Part shown: one piece after another, positions 11,801 through 22,338 of the stretch
Layout: each line of letters starts with the position of its first letter
Numbering within the stretch: position 1 is the first letter of the stretch
From: Oopsacas minuta
Taxonomy: Eukaryota > Porifera > Hexactinellida > Lyssacinosida > Leucopsacidae
Assembly (NCBI GenBank): GCA_024704765.1
Contig: JAKMXF010000110.1
Coordinates: 372,001-436,000 of the forward strand
Length of the DNA: 64,000 nt
Direction: 5' to 3'
Position numbers and translations under genes: made by a program
The notes under the pieces: generated by a model
What the model saw: the letters and a program-made list of their open reading frames with translations, nothing else
Databases searched by the model: none
Told to the model about the DNA's origin: nothing

Positions 11801-14590
11801 AATAATGTTTACCTACCATTAGCTATTGTTTACATTGTATATACAGTTATACACTAAAACATAACATAAGACACCTGTTAAGGCAAATGTAAAACCAATT
11901 CTTTATCAATAGCTAAGTTGTAACAAATGTGTAATGAAGTGATACGAAATTGTTCATTCGAACTTTGAATTATAATCTTAGCTCTAAAGGAAATCAATAT
12001 AATGCCTTTAAAGATAAAACACCAACAGATGCCAAGCTAAGCATGTGAGATTATTCAACCTTTGAATGACTCATTATCAAAGGAACTGATTCACTGAGTA
12101 TAAACACAGTCAGTCATACACAATCTAGTATGAAATACGATAATTATTCAAGTTATATGTGGGTAGAATAGCTGTTAAAATAATGTATTGAACCAACATA
12201 GGTTGAAAACAGAATATATTATGCATTATTGTAGTGTATTGTCCCATTTGGGATCAGACAATTCTACTAAGCAGTACGTCATAAATCGATATTGTTAGTG
12301 CATAAATGGAATTTTTCTTTGCTGATTTCTGAAACCCGAATAAACCAATTAAAATACAAATTATCTGACTGATACCAATCCAATTTTCTTCCTTTACTTT
12401 TAAGGAAAAGTGGAAACATTAAAATGGATTCTTTGAGTTCAGGTGAACGTACACATGAACTCATTCCTGGAACAAGTGTGATCATGCATTCTTGTGGAAA
12501 TTATGCATCCTGCAAAGTAAACACCGATATTTGATCATTTATTTGTGAATGAGGTATTAGAATGATGGTTGTTATAGAATATAGATTTATGATTAAAAAA
12601 TAATTGTTTGATTGATTGTTATGATGACTATTGGTTTTAAATATCTGTCTTCTCATTGAGCAAATCTTTTTGCTAAATATTCTAATTCTAGCTATAATTT
12701 CTTGGAATTTTACACTAGCAAATTGTTGAAATTCAATTAAATTACTTACCATACATCTTTCCTTCATCAGAGAGTATAATCTTTCTCCGCCCACATGGTG
12801 GGTATATAGCAAGTGCCTCTTGAAACGCCTGCTCAATGTCAGGTGACCAAACACCCTCGGCGTCATTTGCCCCTGGTGTGTTTGGGTCAGATGCATCTGT
12901 TGTACTTGTGGGTGTTTGTGGGAGGGAAGTGTTTAACGATCCGTTTTGAGTCTGTGTCCAGTCTCCTGCTGGTATTTTGCTTTGTGGAGTGTCAGATGAA
13001 TCATCAGAACCCTAAGAGGAATGTTTACAATCAGGGTCGTTTATTATGAACCAAGCCAGTAGCCCCAATACAAATCATTCCCATTGAATTGGAGTAGCAT
13101 AATGTGTTGTTATAACTGGTGTTCTTATATGCGATACTACTGTATTCTGAACAAGATTTTGGTACCATGTGGGTTCACAACGCGATGAGGCAACCAGATT
13201 GTAATTAATTTCTGTTTCGTAGGAATGCTAATCGAGTACAGGAATCCTGATTCTATATCAAAACTGTTTAACCTCAGAGAAATGTAATATGTTAGCAGGA
13301 ATTAAAATGTTTCAGAAGCCAGTGGCGTTATTACCTTTTTGGATAATACACATTCCCAGCATATCGTCTCGTATCTAGGTTACGTATTAGTAATACAATG
13401 CTAAGTCATTTTGAATACTAAACCAATGAGATTCCTAAATCAACTCATCATTTGTAATTTGAGATTTTAAACTCTACACGGTATATTATTAGAAACATCT
13501 ACTAATATAAATCTTTATACTCTACTTCAGGGTGTTTCAAACTCTCATGGGTAGGCCACACTTCGTATGCAATTATCTATCATGATCAATACTAACCCGA
13601 TTTGGTTCAAATTGGTTATGTTTGGCCACATTGTTCAAAATGGCCACAGGTTGAACTCTCTTAAAAATCACTGTTATTAAGTGTATATGAGTTACTTACT
13701 GCGTCCGAATAATCAATGCTCTGTGATGTATGAGTATCCTTCATCATGAGCTGTCTATTTATACCAGGCCACAATCCCAATCCTGTAGGAGTACCTGTAG
13801 GGGTAACTGGTGTAGAACACGGTCTACCTGGTAGTATCTGGCCCTGTGAAGTCATAATACTAGATGGGATTAGCATGGATTGTATTGTATCAGATGTAGT
13901 GGGTGTTAGAGGAGGAGCTGTGTTTGTATCTGGAGTAGGATTGTTCCATTCGTAAACTTGATTTGTTGTTGGTGTGTGTTTTGTGGGTGTTGAGGGCTAT
14001 GGAATAGATAGAATTGTGAAACTAACTGAAATAGAAATTGCAATCTTAATCGAAAGTTTTAGTTGTTGCAAAAATAAAGATTATTTCGGATTTATTTTAA
14101 TATCCTGGCGTAAATTTTCTGTTTTTGCTTTGCAATATTTCTGGATATTTCCTGGCTAATACCTGAAATCCGAGAAATTTGTAGGAGGTTTTAAAGTATT
14201 TGGTATGTGGCTTTAATTTTGTATTCTTACATTTTGTGAGTTGTCATTAGTACTACTTCTCCTCTGTCTCTTCTGACCAGTAGACTGTTTCCATTCAGTT
14301 CCTGTATTTGTAGTTATAGTTACGGGACTGGATACTGCAGCACTAGGCTCGTTCTCAGCTATCGTAGGCTGATGTACGAACATTGTCTGAGGTCCTGAGG
14401 CTATGTTGGTGGGTGAAAACACCTGTTTGTGTGGATTCGCAAAGGTCGTGTTAATATTAATCGGGTGTCCTGTTACTCCTGTCATTAAATTGGATAGTGA
14501 AACAGGGGTAGGGTGAAGTCCAATTGAGACTGGGTTTATAAGATGTGTGCCATATACGAAGGCTGTTGGTAGTACTGTATCATCTGCCAT
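5887..14590 (-). CDS. TEAD: TEAD/Scalloped-type TEA domain transcription factor
   Basis: Sixteen exons on the minus strand, all phase-consistent: 14590-14231, 13996-13700, 13011-12750, 10883-10819, 10512-10450, 10390-10228, 9867-9833, 9746-9624, 9555-9481, 8601-8521, 8319-8260, 8149-8090, 8030-7864, 7491-7410, 7346-7194, 6003-5887 (TAG), giving 720 residues. TEA DNA-binding domain at ~271-345 ([50 protein letters not shown]). YAP/TAZ-binding domain at ~509-720 ([64 protein letters not shown]). Cys620 in KVCSFG matches the autopalmitoylated cysteine of the family. It is the nuclear effector of Hippo signalling. Vertebrate TEADs are ~430 residues; the excess is mainly a ~270-residue Ser/Thr/Pro-rich N-terminal region. 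MITEs sit in several introns. Confidence 0.95.
6089..6233. mobile_element. MITE family A copy 1 (pogo/Tigger-like)
   Basis: Recognised by the block TTGTACAAATGTGGTCC, the TATCGAAGTAATTGTCGC block and the right end GGAGTTGACTGTA. It lies in the last TEAD intron, 86 bp before the final exon in genomic coordinates. Confidence 0.75.
7018..7140. mobile_element. MITE family A copy 2, truncated
   Basis: Contains GGTTATATCGAA, TTGTACAAATATGGTCC and ATCGAAGTAATTGACTG, with internal sequence missing near the right end. Same TEAD intron as copy 1. Confidence 0.7.
7680..7835. mobile_element. Degraded hAT-like MITE in TEAD intron
   Basis: Shares CCTTTTCACTCG, CCCCTTCCATAGA and CTGTGGACCCCC with the intact hAT element at 22208-22338, in the same order, but the termini are decayed. 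Confidence 0.55.
9255..9410. mobile_element. MITE family A copy 3
   Basis: Full-length-like copy: ATATCGAAGCTCAAGAGACC on the left, ATTTGTACAATTTGAGACTTC in the middle, GGGTTGACTGTA on the right. It lies in a TEAD intron. Confidence 0.8.
10884..12749. other. Large TEAD intron inside the TEA-domain coding region
   Basis: The 1.87-kb intron splits the TEA domain after the codon start for the Gly of MYGRNEL. Several short open frames here (for example 11494-11679, 11630-11857, 12279-12485) have no protein-like features. I see no second gene. Confidence 0.6.
13028..13201. mobile_element. MITE family D copy 1, beside a TEAD splice acceptor
   Basis: Starts CAATCAGGGTCGTTTATTATG and ends with the degenerate inverse ...CCAGATTG, flanked by TA on both sides. 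In transcription order it ends 15 bp before the AG (13012-13013) of the exon that begins the TEA domain. Confidence 0.7.
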
Positions 14591-14628
14591 TGAGCTAATA
14601 AAATGCTGCTAGTTTGTTGAATAAAATT

Positions 14629-14790
14629 ACAGTCAACTCCTGTTATATCTAAGCTCAAGGGTCCGCGATAATTATTCGATGTAACCGATGAAAATACCTG
14701 TTACTTTGACGGTTTGGAACCATATTTGTACAATCTCAGACTTCGATATAAGCGGGTATTTCGAAATATCCGTGTTCGATATTTTTTGAG
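14629..14790. mobile_element. MITE family A copy 4 at the TEAD 5' end
   Basis: Left terminus TACAGTCAACTCCTGTTATA is intact, with middle block ATTTGTACAATCTCAGACTTC and right end near CGTGTTCGATA. It begins about 39 bp upstream of the TEAD ATG, inside the 5' UTR, a 5' intron or the core promoter. Confidence 0.8.
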
Positions 14791-15505
14791 TACTTCATAT
14801 GTTGTAATTTATTTCTAACAAGGAGTTGGAGTGATTTCTGTTTAGGAAAAATATACTTTGAATGTTCCTCTCATCATGAAACTAACATTATCATATTCCT
14901 AACTCCTTATATGTAAGTTCAATTTGTCAATCTATTATCATGTCAAAGAAACTCCCACATCCACTGTAGTAGTATAGTTTATCTTTACGAAAATGTTTAG
15001 AAAAATAGATAGTAACCAAAGATAATTTCGACTTGATATATTTATGCCCGTAAGAGGATTAAGACTTTGTGTGTGTAATGTAGAATATTTTGCCATAAGT
15101 TTGAAAACAAAATCAGACCATTTTTGCACACAAAACTTCAAAAGATGACTTACAGAATCTATAGATATATATCATGAAGGTGTAAGAATTGATTAAATTT
15201 CATTTTTTTACTGTGGTTTAATTAAATGGACATTTATGAAAAATTCCTTATAAAGAATATATTTTGTTTGCACATTGTGACTTAAGCAAAATTAATCCAT
15301 TTGTAAGAAATGCTTCGCTTAACTTTCGTAGTAATGTAATTTCATAGAATCATTCGTGTTAAATATTTGTAAAGTTTGGCATTTGTTTAGTAAGCATATA
15401 ATAGTCTATGGGAGCGATTTATTACAGATACAAATACATACTTTATTAATAGCTACATGCATTAATCATTAGTGTTTGTGTGTTTATTAAGAATAATCAA
15501 GTGTT

Positions 15506-15813
15506 ATAATACGCGTTAACGTATAATACGTTATACGTGATCTATTTGCACGTATTATACGTGTAGATAACCTCGAAATATGGGATTTTCACACTGTTAG
15601 ACTTGTATAAGTCACATTATTATCAAATATTATATAATTTGGTCAACTATGCTGAGATTTCTCATTAACAATTCGAGAACTTTTATTTTGATGCAAACTA
15701 TTTATTGCAGAAATCAGCTTAATAGAGTTTATGCCACTAAAAATTGTAGATTGAACGTGTAATACTTATTATACGTAATACGTCTTCGTTTAAAGACGTA
15801 TTATACATCTTAG
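15506..15813. repeat. Inverted pair of palindrome clusters
   Basis: Around 15506-15567 there are repeated near-palindromes (CGTATAATACGTTATACG, CACGTATTATACGTG). A second cluster with related sequence in opposite orientation lies at 15752-15813 (ATTATACGTAATACGTC, GACGTATTATACATC). The layout resembles a ~300-bp element with complex inverted ends. Confidence 0.5.
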
Positions 15814-16589
15814 AATTGCTTAGCAGTAGTGATTGATAAGCATTGCAATATTTCCAATCCGCAATTTAATTAATGCAAAGAATAATTTACATTTTGAGAG
15901 TTCGTTAACAATCTGTTACTGTTCTAAATCTTGTTAGACGTGTTAAAACATGTTCTATATACACAAATTAATTGACAAGAAGATCAAATTTCACGGAAAA
16001 TGACTTCAACTTCAAATTCCACAATTACCACTTTGTGTGAAAACGATATTCACATAAGTTCAACATAAGTAAATTAAGATATTAAAATAGTTCTAATATT
16101 TTTCAAATAATATAATCTGAATATTTTATATATCTGTGAATTGTTTGTACATAATGACCTTTTATGGATTTTAACCTATTTTAGTACAATCAATTGTTTG
16201 AATACTATTAATTAAAATACTTATATATTTGGTGAATTCGTCCTTCGTAAAAGGCGTTAATTAGACAAATGTATTAATTGTACCTTGTAAATTAGAATAC
16301 TGTATTTATCATCAGTTTGATAAATTCTTGACATTCTTAATATATTGATTTAGTGTATTAGGTCTGTGAAGAGCATTTTGATTAGTCAGGGCTGTGTGGA
16401 ATAATCAAAGGTTGGTACGCCATTATGTCGATGACAAAAGCGTAACTTGAGTGTAGAAATGTTAAAAATGCAAGAAATGTAATAAATGCTAAGATAAATA
16501 GTTGTTCATTCGAATAGACTATATTGAGTGAGTTCATATGTACTGTGGATTTTGAGGGAAATTCACAAATAGAGTTTTTGCAATTTTGA

Positions 16590-16755
16590 ATACAGTTGAA
16601 ATCGGGTTTTTTGCTTTGTCCATTTCTTTACACGAGGAATGAGGACAAATAATCCGATAGACAAAAAATCCGAAGGTATTTACAGTCAAAGCCTATTTCT
16701 TTACAATTTATACTGTTTTTCGGGGACAAAATAACCCGGTTGATGAGTAACACAA
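16590..16755. mobile_element. Candidate short TIR element
   Basis: The left side has CAGTTGAAATCGGGTTTTTTG and TTTGTCC; the right side has GGACAAAATAACCCGG followed by GATGAGTAAC, an imperfect inverse. One copy only in this window, so the call is tentative. Confidence 0.35.
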
Positions 16756-17467
16756 TTTTACCTGTATACGTTTCTGTAAGAATAAAATGTTGTTATTATA
16801 TACCCATAGAAGTATACTAAGAATATTATTGTACAGATTACTAATTGGTCTAGTGATGTCAGCACCTACTTTTAGCTTATAACTTGCCGAGGTTATATGT
16901 TACATCTGGTGCAACATTCTTCTACTAATCTAAACCAGTCTGGATTAATTCCATATTGGGAATAATAGTATGGATAATTATGACTAATATATTCGAATTA
17001 ATAGCTATTCTGCGAAATTCCCGCTAATAAATTAATATTGTTCAGACAAACATCTGCAGTCTACCTCTCATTTAAAATGTATAGTATATTCGGTCTCCAC
17101 TTTATTTATGAATCGCCACTCAGTACTGAAAACGGAACAGGTACTCTTCATAGCCTTGGCTCCAAGCGAGCTGGGATTATTCCAGTCATCACAGTAGCAA
17201 TTAAATTTACAAACAGCATATCTAGCTCAATAATTGACTGATACACTCTCAATATTATGGGTAAATTTAATATCATTCTTTTTTGAAATTGCATTGAATG
17301 CCTGTTATATAACCCTCTTGGGAGTAGCAATACAAGTTCTTATAACCAACATAACATATACAGGATTAACAGGAATACATAACCATTTTACAGAGGATGG
17401 CGGTTATATGCTCTAATAACCAGCATTCACTGTATTAATAAGTTTCTAGCAATAAATTTAGCATATC

Positions 17468-18376
17468 ATGCTCTTGAAGACACTGCTATTTATTGGAGTT
17501 ATAATCTGTGAATGTTTGGCTATACAATGTCCACGAGGCTTATACTCAATTCCATATAAGGACGGATGTGTTGTATGTTCTCCACGAACTAATGTCACAG
17601 CAAATAACACATTATGTCGTATGTGTGACCCTTATACACATACAGTAGGAGAACCGACAGGAAATTTAACTAAATGTTCGTGTGTGGGTCTACCAACTAA
17701 CAACAAGCCTTGTTTCCCATTCAACACTACTTTTATACCGACAACGAAAATAAATGGGAATAGGGTAATGTTCGTATGGAAAACTATTCATCGTGTTAAG
17801 ACATTGAATGATACAATATTCGGAAAAGTTACTGGTTATAAGATCAGTGGATTACACAACGGGATAACTATTTTTACTCAGAAACTACCAAGCATGAATT
17901 CAACATATTGCTACACATTTTCATCAAACAATATTACTTATGAAATAATCACAGAATTGGAAGCTAATCTTAATAATTATTCTTATTACGGCCTTCCTTA
18001 CAGATTCAATTTAACAATACAGCCAATAACAACAATACCCAATACGATATCTCCAGCTGCAGAATCTGTAATAATAACATTTGCTGTTATATTAATGATA
18101 ATATTTATGGTAGGTATTGTGCTCCTGTTTATATGTACTGTTATGGCACCATGTGATAAATATTGTAAGAGGGGTGAGCGTTTCACTTTCAATTTGGACA
18201 CCAGTGATCCACAATTACGTCGAGTTAATAACAGATTGGATGAAGGTTTTACCTCAATTTATCAACAAGATGATATACTTATGGATGAGCTAAATAGAAG
18301 AGATAGTGGCGAATTGTCTTACTTTATCAACCCTTATTTAGCGGTAAATACAACAGAGATTGATTCTGATAATTAA
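17468..18376 (+). CDS. Orphan cysteine-rich type I membrane protein
   Basis: Single-exon frame of 302 residues. Residues 1-18 are a typical signal peptide (MLLKTLLFIGVIICECLA). A cysteine-rich segment follows (~20-80) with C-V-V-C, C-R-M-C and C-S-C pairs, spaced somewhat like ephrin-receptor/TNFR-type Cys-rich modules. Residues ~95-190 look like a fibronectin type III-like fold (VTGYKISGL). At least nine N-x-S/T sites are in the predicted ectodomain. One transmembrane helix lies at ~199-225 with a basic stop-transfer stretch (CDKYCKRGER). The ~75-residue cytoplasmic tail is rich in Asp/Glu and has Tyr residues (TSIYQQ, SYFINPYLAV). I recognise no family; a cell-surface receptor or adhesion role is only inference. 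A TTTAG six bases before the ATG could be a 3' splice site. Confidence 0.7.
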   Translation: MLLKTLLFIGVIICECLAIQCPRGLYSIPYKDGCVVCSPRTNVTANNTLCRMCDPYTHTVGEPTGNLTKCSCVGLPTNNKPCFPFNTTFIPTTKINGNRVMFVWKTIHRVKTLNDTIFGKVTGYKISGLHNGITIFTQKLPSMNSTYCYTFSSNNITYEIITELEANLNNYSYYGLPYRFNLTIQPITTIPNTISPAAESVIITFAVILMIIFMVGIVLLFICTVMAPCDKYCKRGERFTFNLDTSDPQLRRVNNRLDEGFTSIYQQDDILMDELNRRDSGELSYFINPYLAVNTTEIDSDN

Positions 18377-20027
18377 TTTGATAATTTGGTTAATTACAGA
18401 TCACTTATGTGTTATGCTCTATTATTTGTCTTTGCTTGTTTATGTAATTGCTGCTTTTATTTGTTTATTTATTTATCAAAATAGAGGGTATTTGGCGAGC
18501 TATAATATCTAAGGGTCTTGTCTTGAAATACTGTGAATTTTGGCAATAACATTCAAGGTTGTCAAATAAGATGTAGTAAAATGTCTCTAAAGTCTAAACT
18601 CAAGAAACTATTCAGACAAATGCTAAAATACTTCCTAATGCTTTCCTCGATAACTTAAGTTACATCCTTAGTTCGAAATTTCAAAGTAATGAACATGAAT
18701 TATTATATTATTTCAAACTAAAGCACTCTCTATATTGTGTTCATAGTACATTCTCAGTATTCGAATACAAGGTTTTTGGAACCTGTTGCTGTTTATACAA
18801 AATATAGAAACTTAGAAATATAATTTATGACAAACATTCACCCATCAGTAGAATACTCCCTGAACCTTTCAACAATTCTATTTTACAATATATCTTAAAA
18901 ATCAACATTATGGGAACAGATCCTTACAAATGTCGTACATTATTGCAACAAGCTTAAGTGAAATGTAGTTTTGGAATCAACATTCCTGTGAATGTAACGT
19001 CATAAACTGCTTGAATCTTAATGCACTAATCTTATAATATCTTTGATACTAAGCTAAGATACTCTCAGCAAATTTGGCAGGTAATCCCGGAAAATAAAAT
19101 GAAACTTAAAAGTTTGTGTTTCATCAGAAAATCTTTCAATAATCGTCAATTCTTAATTAATTAAATCCAGTTTGGAAGAGTTTAATATTGTAAATAATAA
19201 TTCTATAATATTCAATTACTAAAGCTCGTTATTACTCAATATTGTTACCTTGTGTAATAGCAAATATCTATTAACTTCAATAAAAGGTGTGAGAGCCGGT
19301 ATTAAGTGGTGTAATGTGTCAAATATAATTATCTTTGATTTTTCACTATACCTAGGTTACTAATACCAATCAATGCTATGGCTATGGTTTACTATAATGT
19401 ACATTCCTAGCATACCAGACATAGCATTTACTAGGGATTGAGCATAGGTTAGTATCTGCAAACGAGTTTGCTTTGCAATGGTGTTATTGCAGTAAGTAAT
19501 TGTTGTATGATGCAATCTAGATATACTGTAACAAGTACATGTGTCCTCTAATCACATGATGCAGCTATGTGACAACTGCCAACGATAGTAAAGGAAGCAG
19601 CAAGACGGAAAGTTGAATTTTTTAGGGACAATTGCTATACGTATTGGTGGTGGCTGTAGCATGTAATATAATATTAGTCTATACTGACTGAATCTACCAT
19701 ATAATGTGCAATTCTGCTCTTTATCACATTCAGGCTGGGCATAACACTTATTTGATCTCTAATTAAGCGTGACTCCCCGTCAAATACGGGATATTTAGCA
19801 AATATGTAATAGTATCCTCAAAATCTTTACAAGAATGAACAATTATTAAGCTTCACTTTTTCGTACTAAAACTCCATTTTATACAGCTAAAGCTCTCATT
19901 TTTTGCAACATTATTATTGTGCATGTAATTATGTATTTACACGAACAACTACACATGTAAATATTGAAATATATACGTAGCCTTTTATCATTTCATATGC
20001 CGTTAGTTAGCCAGTACTGTAATAATT
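18377..20027. other. Intergenic spacer, no gene seen
   Basis: About 1.65 kb of AT-rich sequence. A slightly GC-richer patch at 19560-19670 may be 5' untranslated or promoter sequence of the next gene. No RNA gene or repeat family was recognised. Confidence 0.5.
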
Positions 20028-20408
20028 ATGTCAACAAAGAATGGAGGCGAATCTCAGAAGGATGATGTTTCTAAGATAGATATGTACCAACTCATAAAGA
20101 GTGCTACTGACCACACAGACGCCGAGGTAGTGAAATTCAAAAAGGTAGTAAAGAGGAAGGTACTCGGAGATTGTCTGCCGGAAGCTAAGTTAGTTTCTGA
20201 CTGTTATGCTGGTGGATGGTTCAGATGGTGTAGCGAGGAAGTGGATGCATATTGGGCTTGCTACTATGAAAGGAGAGCTTTCTATATCTCAGAATATGCT
20301 AAGAAATTCCAAGATATTGGGAAAAAGAGTCTTACTAAAAGCTTCTTAGATACAGAATACATATGGAACTCAAATTCAGGCGAAAATACGAATAATTCAG
20401 AGAAATAA
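20028..20408 (+). CDS. Twin CX9C (CHCH-type) small protein
   Basis: A 126-residue single-exon frame. The core has two exact CX9C motifs, CLPEAKLVSDC and CSEEVDAYWAC, separated by eight residues, with aromatic residues around the second. This is the coiled-coil-helix-coiled-coil-helix pattern of proteins imported by the Mia40/CHCHD4 disulfide relay into the mitochondrial intermembrane space, many of which assemble respiratory complexes (CMC1, COA and COX factors). The tail is polar and ends in an Asn/Ser/Glu-rich stretch. The exact member cannot be named from the sequence, and a mitochondrial location is inferred from the motif. The ATG is the first in frame. Confidence 0.75.
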   Translation: MSTKNGGESQKDDVSKIDMYQLIKSATDHTDAEVVKFKKVVKRKVLGDCLPEAKLVSDCYAGGWFRWCSEEVDAYWACYYERRAFYISEYAKKFQDIGKKSLTKSFLDTEYIWNSNSGENTNNSEK

Positions 20409-20900
20409 CGTCAATATTGTAGTTTATGAAATATATATACGAAGGGCGGTTGAGTTGATATTAGACCGAATACCACGTACTAGATATTTTGAATCCATTT
20501 CAAAATGTCTCAGAAAATTAGTGGACAAAATATATCCCGCTAAGTAACAAATGCGAACATATCGTATAATTATACATGTGTGTAGCCATAGTTGTAATCT
20601 AGACTACTTCTCACAGGTGAGAAGCAAGCAATCTTCATAAAGGTACTCTACAGCAATCTCAACCTGCATTCATTCATCTCTCATGAATAGAATTCCAGAT
20701 CTATCAGTCTCCATGGTTAGGAGATTAAGCAATTGGCATTCACACTTTGTTAGTGTTTAGCGTGTACGTGCATGTATTTGAGGCGTTTCAATGATTAAAA
20801 TGGAACATTTTGTACTGATTTAGCTTCAGTCTCAAATTGTGTGAGATTTGCCACACAGAATCATAACATCTTATACATTTTTGGTAAGTATTTATTTGTT
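20409..20900. other. Spacer downstream of the CX9C gene
   Basis: About 490 bp of AT-rich intergenic sequence ending at the family B MITE that precedes ALYREF. Nothing recognisable. Confidence 0.4.
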
Positions 20901-21026
20901 TTTACTCTCGTTATAACGAAGTGCTCGGAACCCCTGTTTCATTTTGTTTTACTGAGCGGAGTAAAATCAATTACTTTCAAGCTAAAGGGGTGAAGAATCA
21001 CTTCGTTATAACGGGATTTTACTGTA
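20901..21026. mobile_element. MITE family B copy 1 upstream of ALYREF
   Basis: Inverted ends TTTACTCTCGTTATAACGAAG and CTTCGTTATAACGGGATTTT followed by ACTGTA. The end resembles pogo/Tigger-type termini. It stops about 50 bp before the ALYREF start codon. A second, diverged copy lies at 57165-57303 and shares TGGAGTAAAATCAATTACTT-like internal sequence. Confidence 0.75.
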
Positions 21027-21075
21027 CTTATATTTGTGTAGATATTCACTTAATATTTCAACTATATTTAGAAGA

Positions 21076-21801
21076 ATGGCTGATACTAGTCTAGATGATT
21101 TTATAAAACAGAAGCGAGTATCTTCTCGCACTATCAGGGGGTCCCGGAGAGGAGGAGGAGGACCTCGTGGAGGCCGTGGAGGTAGAGGGAGACGTCCGTA
21201 CAGTTCGGCTCGCTTCTCTTCCTCTACGACTCGTAGAGGAGCAGGAGCTGGTTTCAAAGCCTCTACCAGGACCCCGAGACGTTCGGGGAGTTTCAGTGGG
21301 AGAGGAGGTGCCACACCTCAGAGTCCAAATAATATCCAGCTTGGGGGACCAATGGGTACCTCCCTGATCGTCTCGAATCTAGAATTCGGAGTCAATGACG
21401 CTGATATACATGAGCTGTTTAGCGAATTTGGTCGCCTCCGTCGCTACGGCGTGCACTACAATGCTCAAGGTAATTCTATCGGTACTGCAGAGGTTGTGTT
21501 TACTAGATCCAGTGATGCTATGAAGGCTATACAAGCTTATCAGGACGTTCCTCTAGACGGAAGACCTATGCGACTACATGTTGCTATGAGCTCATTCCGC
21601 ATAACTCAAATGCCAGGGATGGATAGTCCTGCATCTAATATAAGGGGGGCTGGTATAGGTAGACGTGGAGCGAGGAGAGGACGAGGAGGCAGAGGATCAA
21701 GGGGTGGAGGTAGGAAGATGCCATCAGCTGTTGAACTGAATGATGAGTTAGATGTGTACCATAACAAAAGTAACAAGAGCGTGATTATGGATCAAAACTG
21801 A
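21076..21801 (+). CDS. ALYREF: ALYREF / Aly-REF mRNA export adaptor
   Basis: Intronless, 241 residues. The start was placed at the ATG giving MADTSLDDFIKQKR, because this is the conserved N-terminal UAP56-binding box; the upstream in-frame ATG at 21034 would add 14 residues unlike the family. An RG/RGG-rich arm (20-60), RRM at ~93-170 (SLIVSNLEFGVNDADIHELF, AEVVFTRSSDAMKAI, GRPMRLHVAMS), a second RGG-rich arm (~190-215) and a C-terminal box (SAVELNDELDVYHN) give the complete family order. In known systems it joins the TREX complex, binds UAP56/DDX39B and hands mRNA to NXF1. TTTAG lies four bases before the ATG, so a 5' UTR intron or leader trans-splicing is possible. Confidence 0.95.
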   Translation: MADTSLDDFIKQKRVSSRTIRGSRRGGGGPRGGRGGRGRRPYSSARFSSSTTRRGAGAGFKASTRTPRRSGSFSGRGGATPQSPNNIQLGGPMGTSLIVSNLEFGVNDADIHELFSEFGRLRRYGVHYNAQGNSIGTAEVVFTRSSDAMKAIQAYQDVPLDGRPMRLHVAMSSFRITQMPGMDSPASNIRGAGIGRRGARRGRGGRGSRGGGRKMPSAVELNDELDVYHNKSNKSVIMDQN

Positions 21802-22207
21802 TGATACAATATTTAGCTTAGAATATCTCATAGTTCTTTACTTGATTCTCATTATTTCTTAAGCCTCATCTTACTACGCTCTATCTCTTTATTACATTCT
21901 TTATGCAAGAATTTATTATGCTTTATTTTCTAGGTATCATCTTGGCTTCTTGGGTAACAGTGATTGTCCGAATTTCCATTAGTTTTCATGGTCTGCCACA
22001 TTAAAACGTAATATTTGAGGTAGAGTTCCAAAATTTACCGTAGCTTAGATAGTTTACGAGTGTATATAAATGCAATAAAAGACATTTTCGAGAATATCTA
22101 AAAAATCCAGTTGCTGCTACGCGCATGAGTATCTTGCAATTTGCAACTTTTAGTTATCAGTTATCACATTCCTAAGTTAATAATTATTTATCCATAAGAC
22201 CATAACC
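21802..22207. other. ALYREF 3' flank
   Basis: AT-rich 3' UTR and spacer. A possible poly(A) signal AATAAA lies at 22074-22079, about 270 bp after the stop. The hAT element follows directly. Confidence 0.35.
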
Positions 22208-22338
22208 CAGCCGTTCCCAACCTTTTCACTCGTATGCCCCTTCCCATAGATTACAATACAAACCTTGACCTCCTGTGGACCCCCAGGAGCCGCCCGTGGA
22301 CCACTAAGGGGTCTATGGACCTAGGTTGGGAACGGCTA
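22208..22338. mobile_element. hAT-type MITE with 8-bp target site duplication
   Basis: A 131-bp element with inverted ends CAGCCGTTCCCAACCTT and AGGTTGGGAACGGCTA. It is flanked on both sides by CCATAACC (22200-22207 and 22339-22346), a perfect 8-bp duplication as expected for hAT transposition. There is no coding capacity. Confidence 0.9.

Larger units (their letters stand above)
14791..17467. other. Spacer between TEAD and orphan membrane protein gene
   Basis: No convincing gene. It holds a pair of palindromic CGTATTATACG clusters (15506-15813), a candidate TIR element (16590-16755), and a low-complexity stretch at 17038-17416 whose open frames look like decayed repeat sequence. Both flanking genes are transcribed away from it, so it may contain two promoters. 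Confidence 0.5.

Noticed and set aside
12501-12896. 131-codon minus frame over the TEAD TEA exon
   Set aside because: It is a shadow; the correct frame of the same DNA encodes the TEA domain.
17038-17416. Three overlapping open frames of 60-67 codons
   Set aside because: They cover decayed repeat-like sequence on both strands, with no consistent product.
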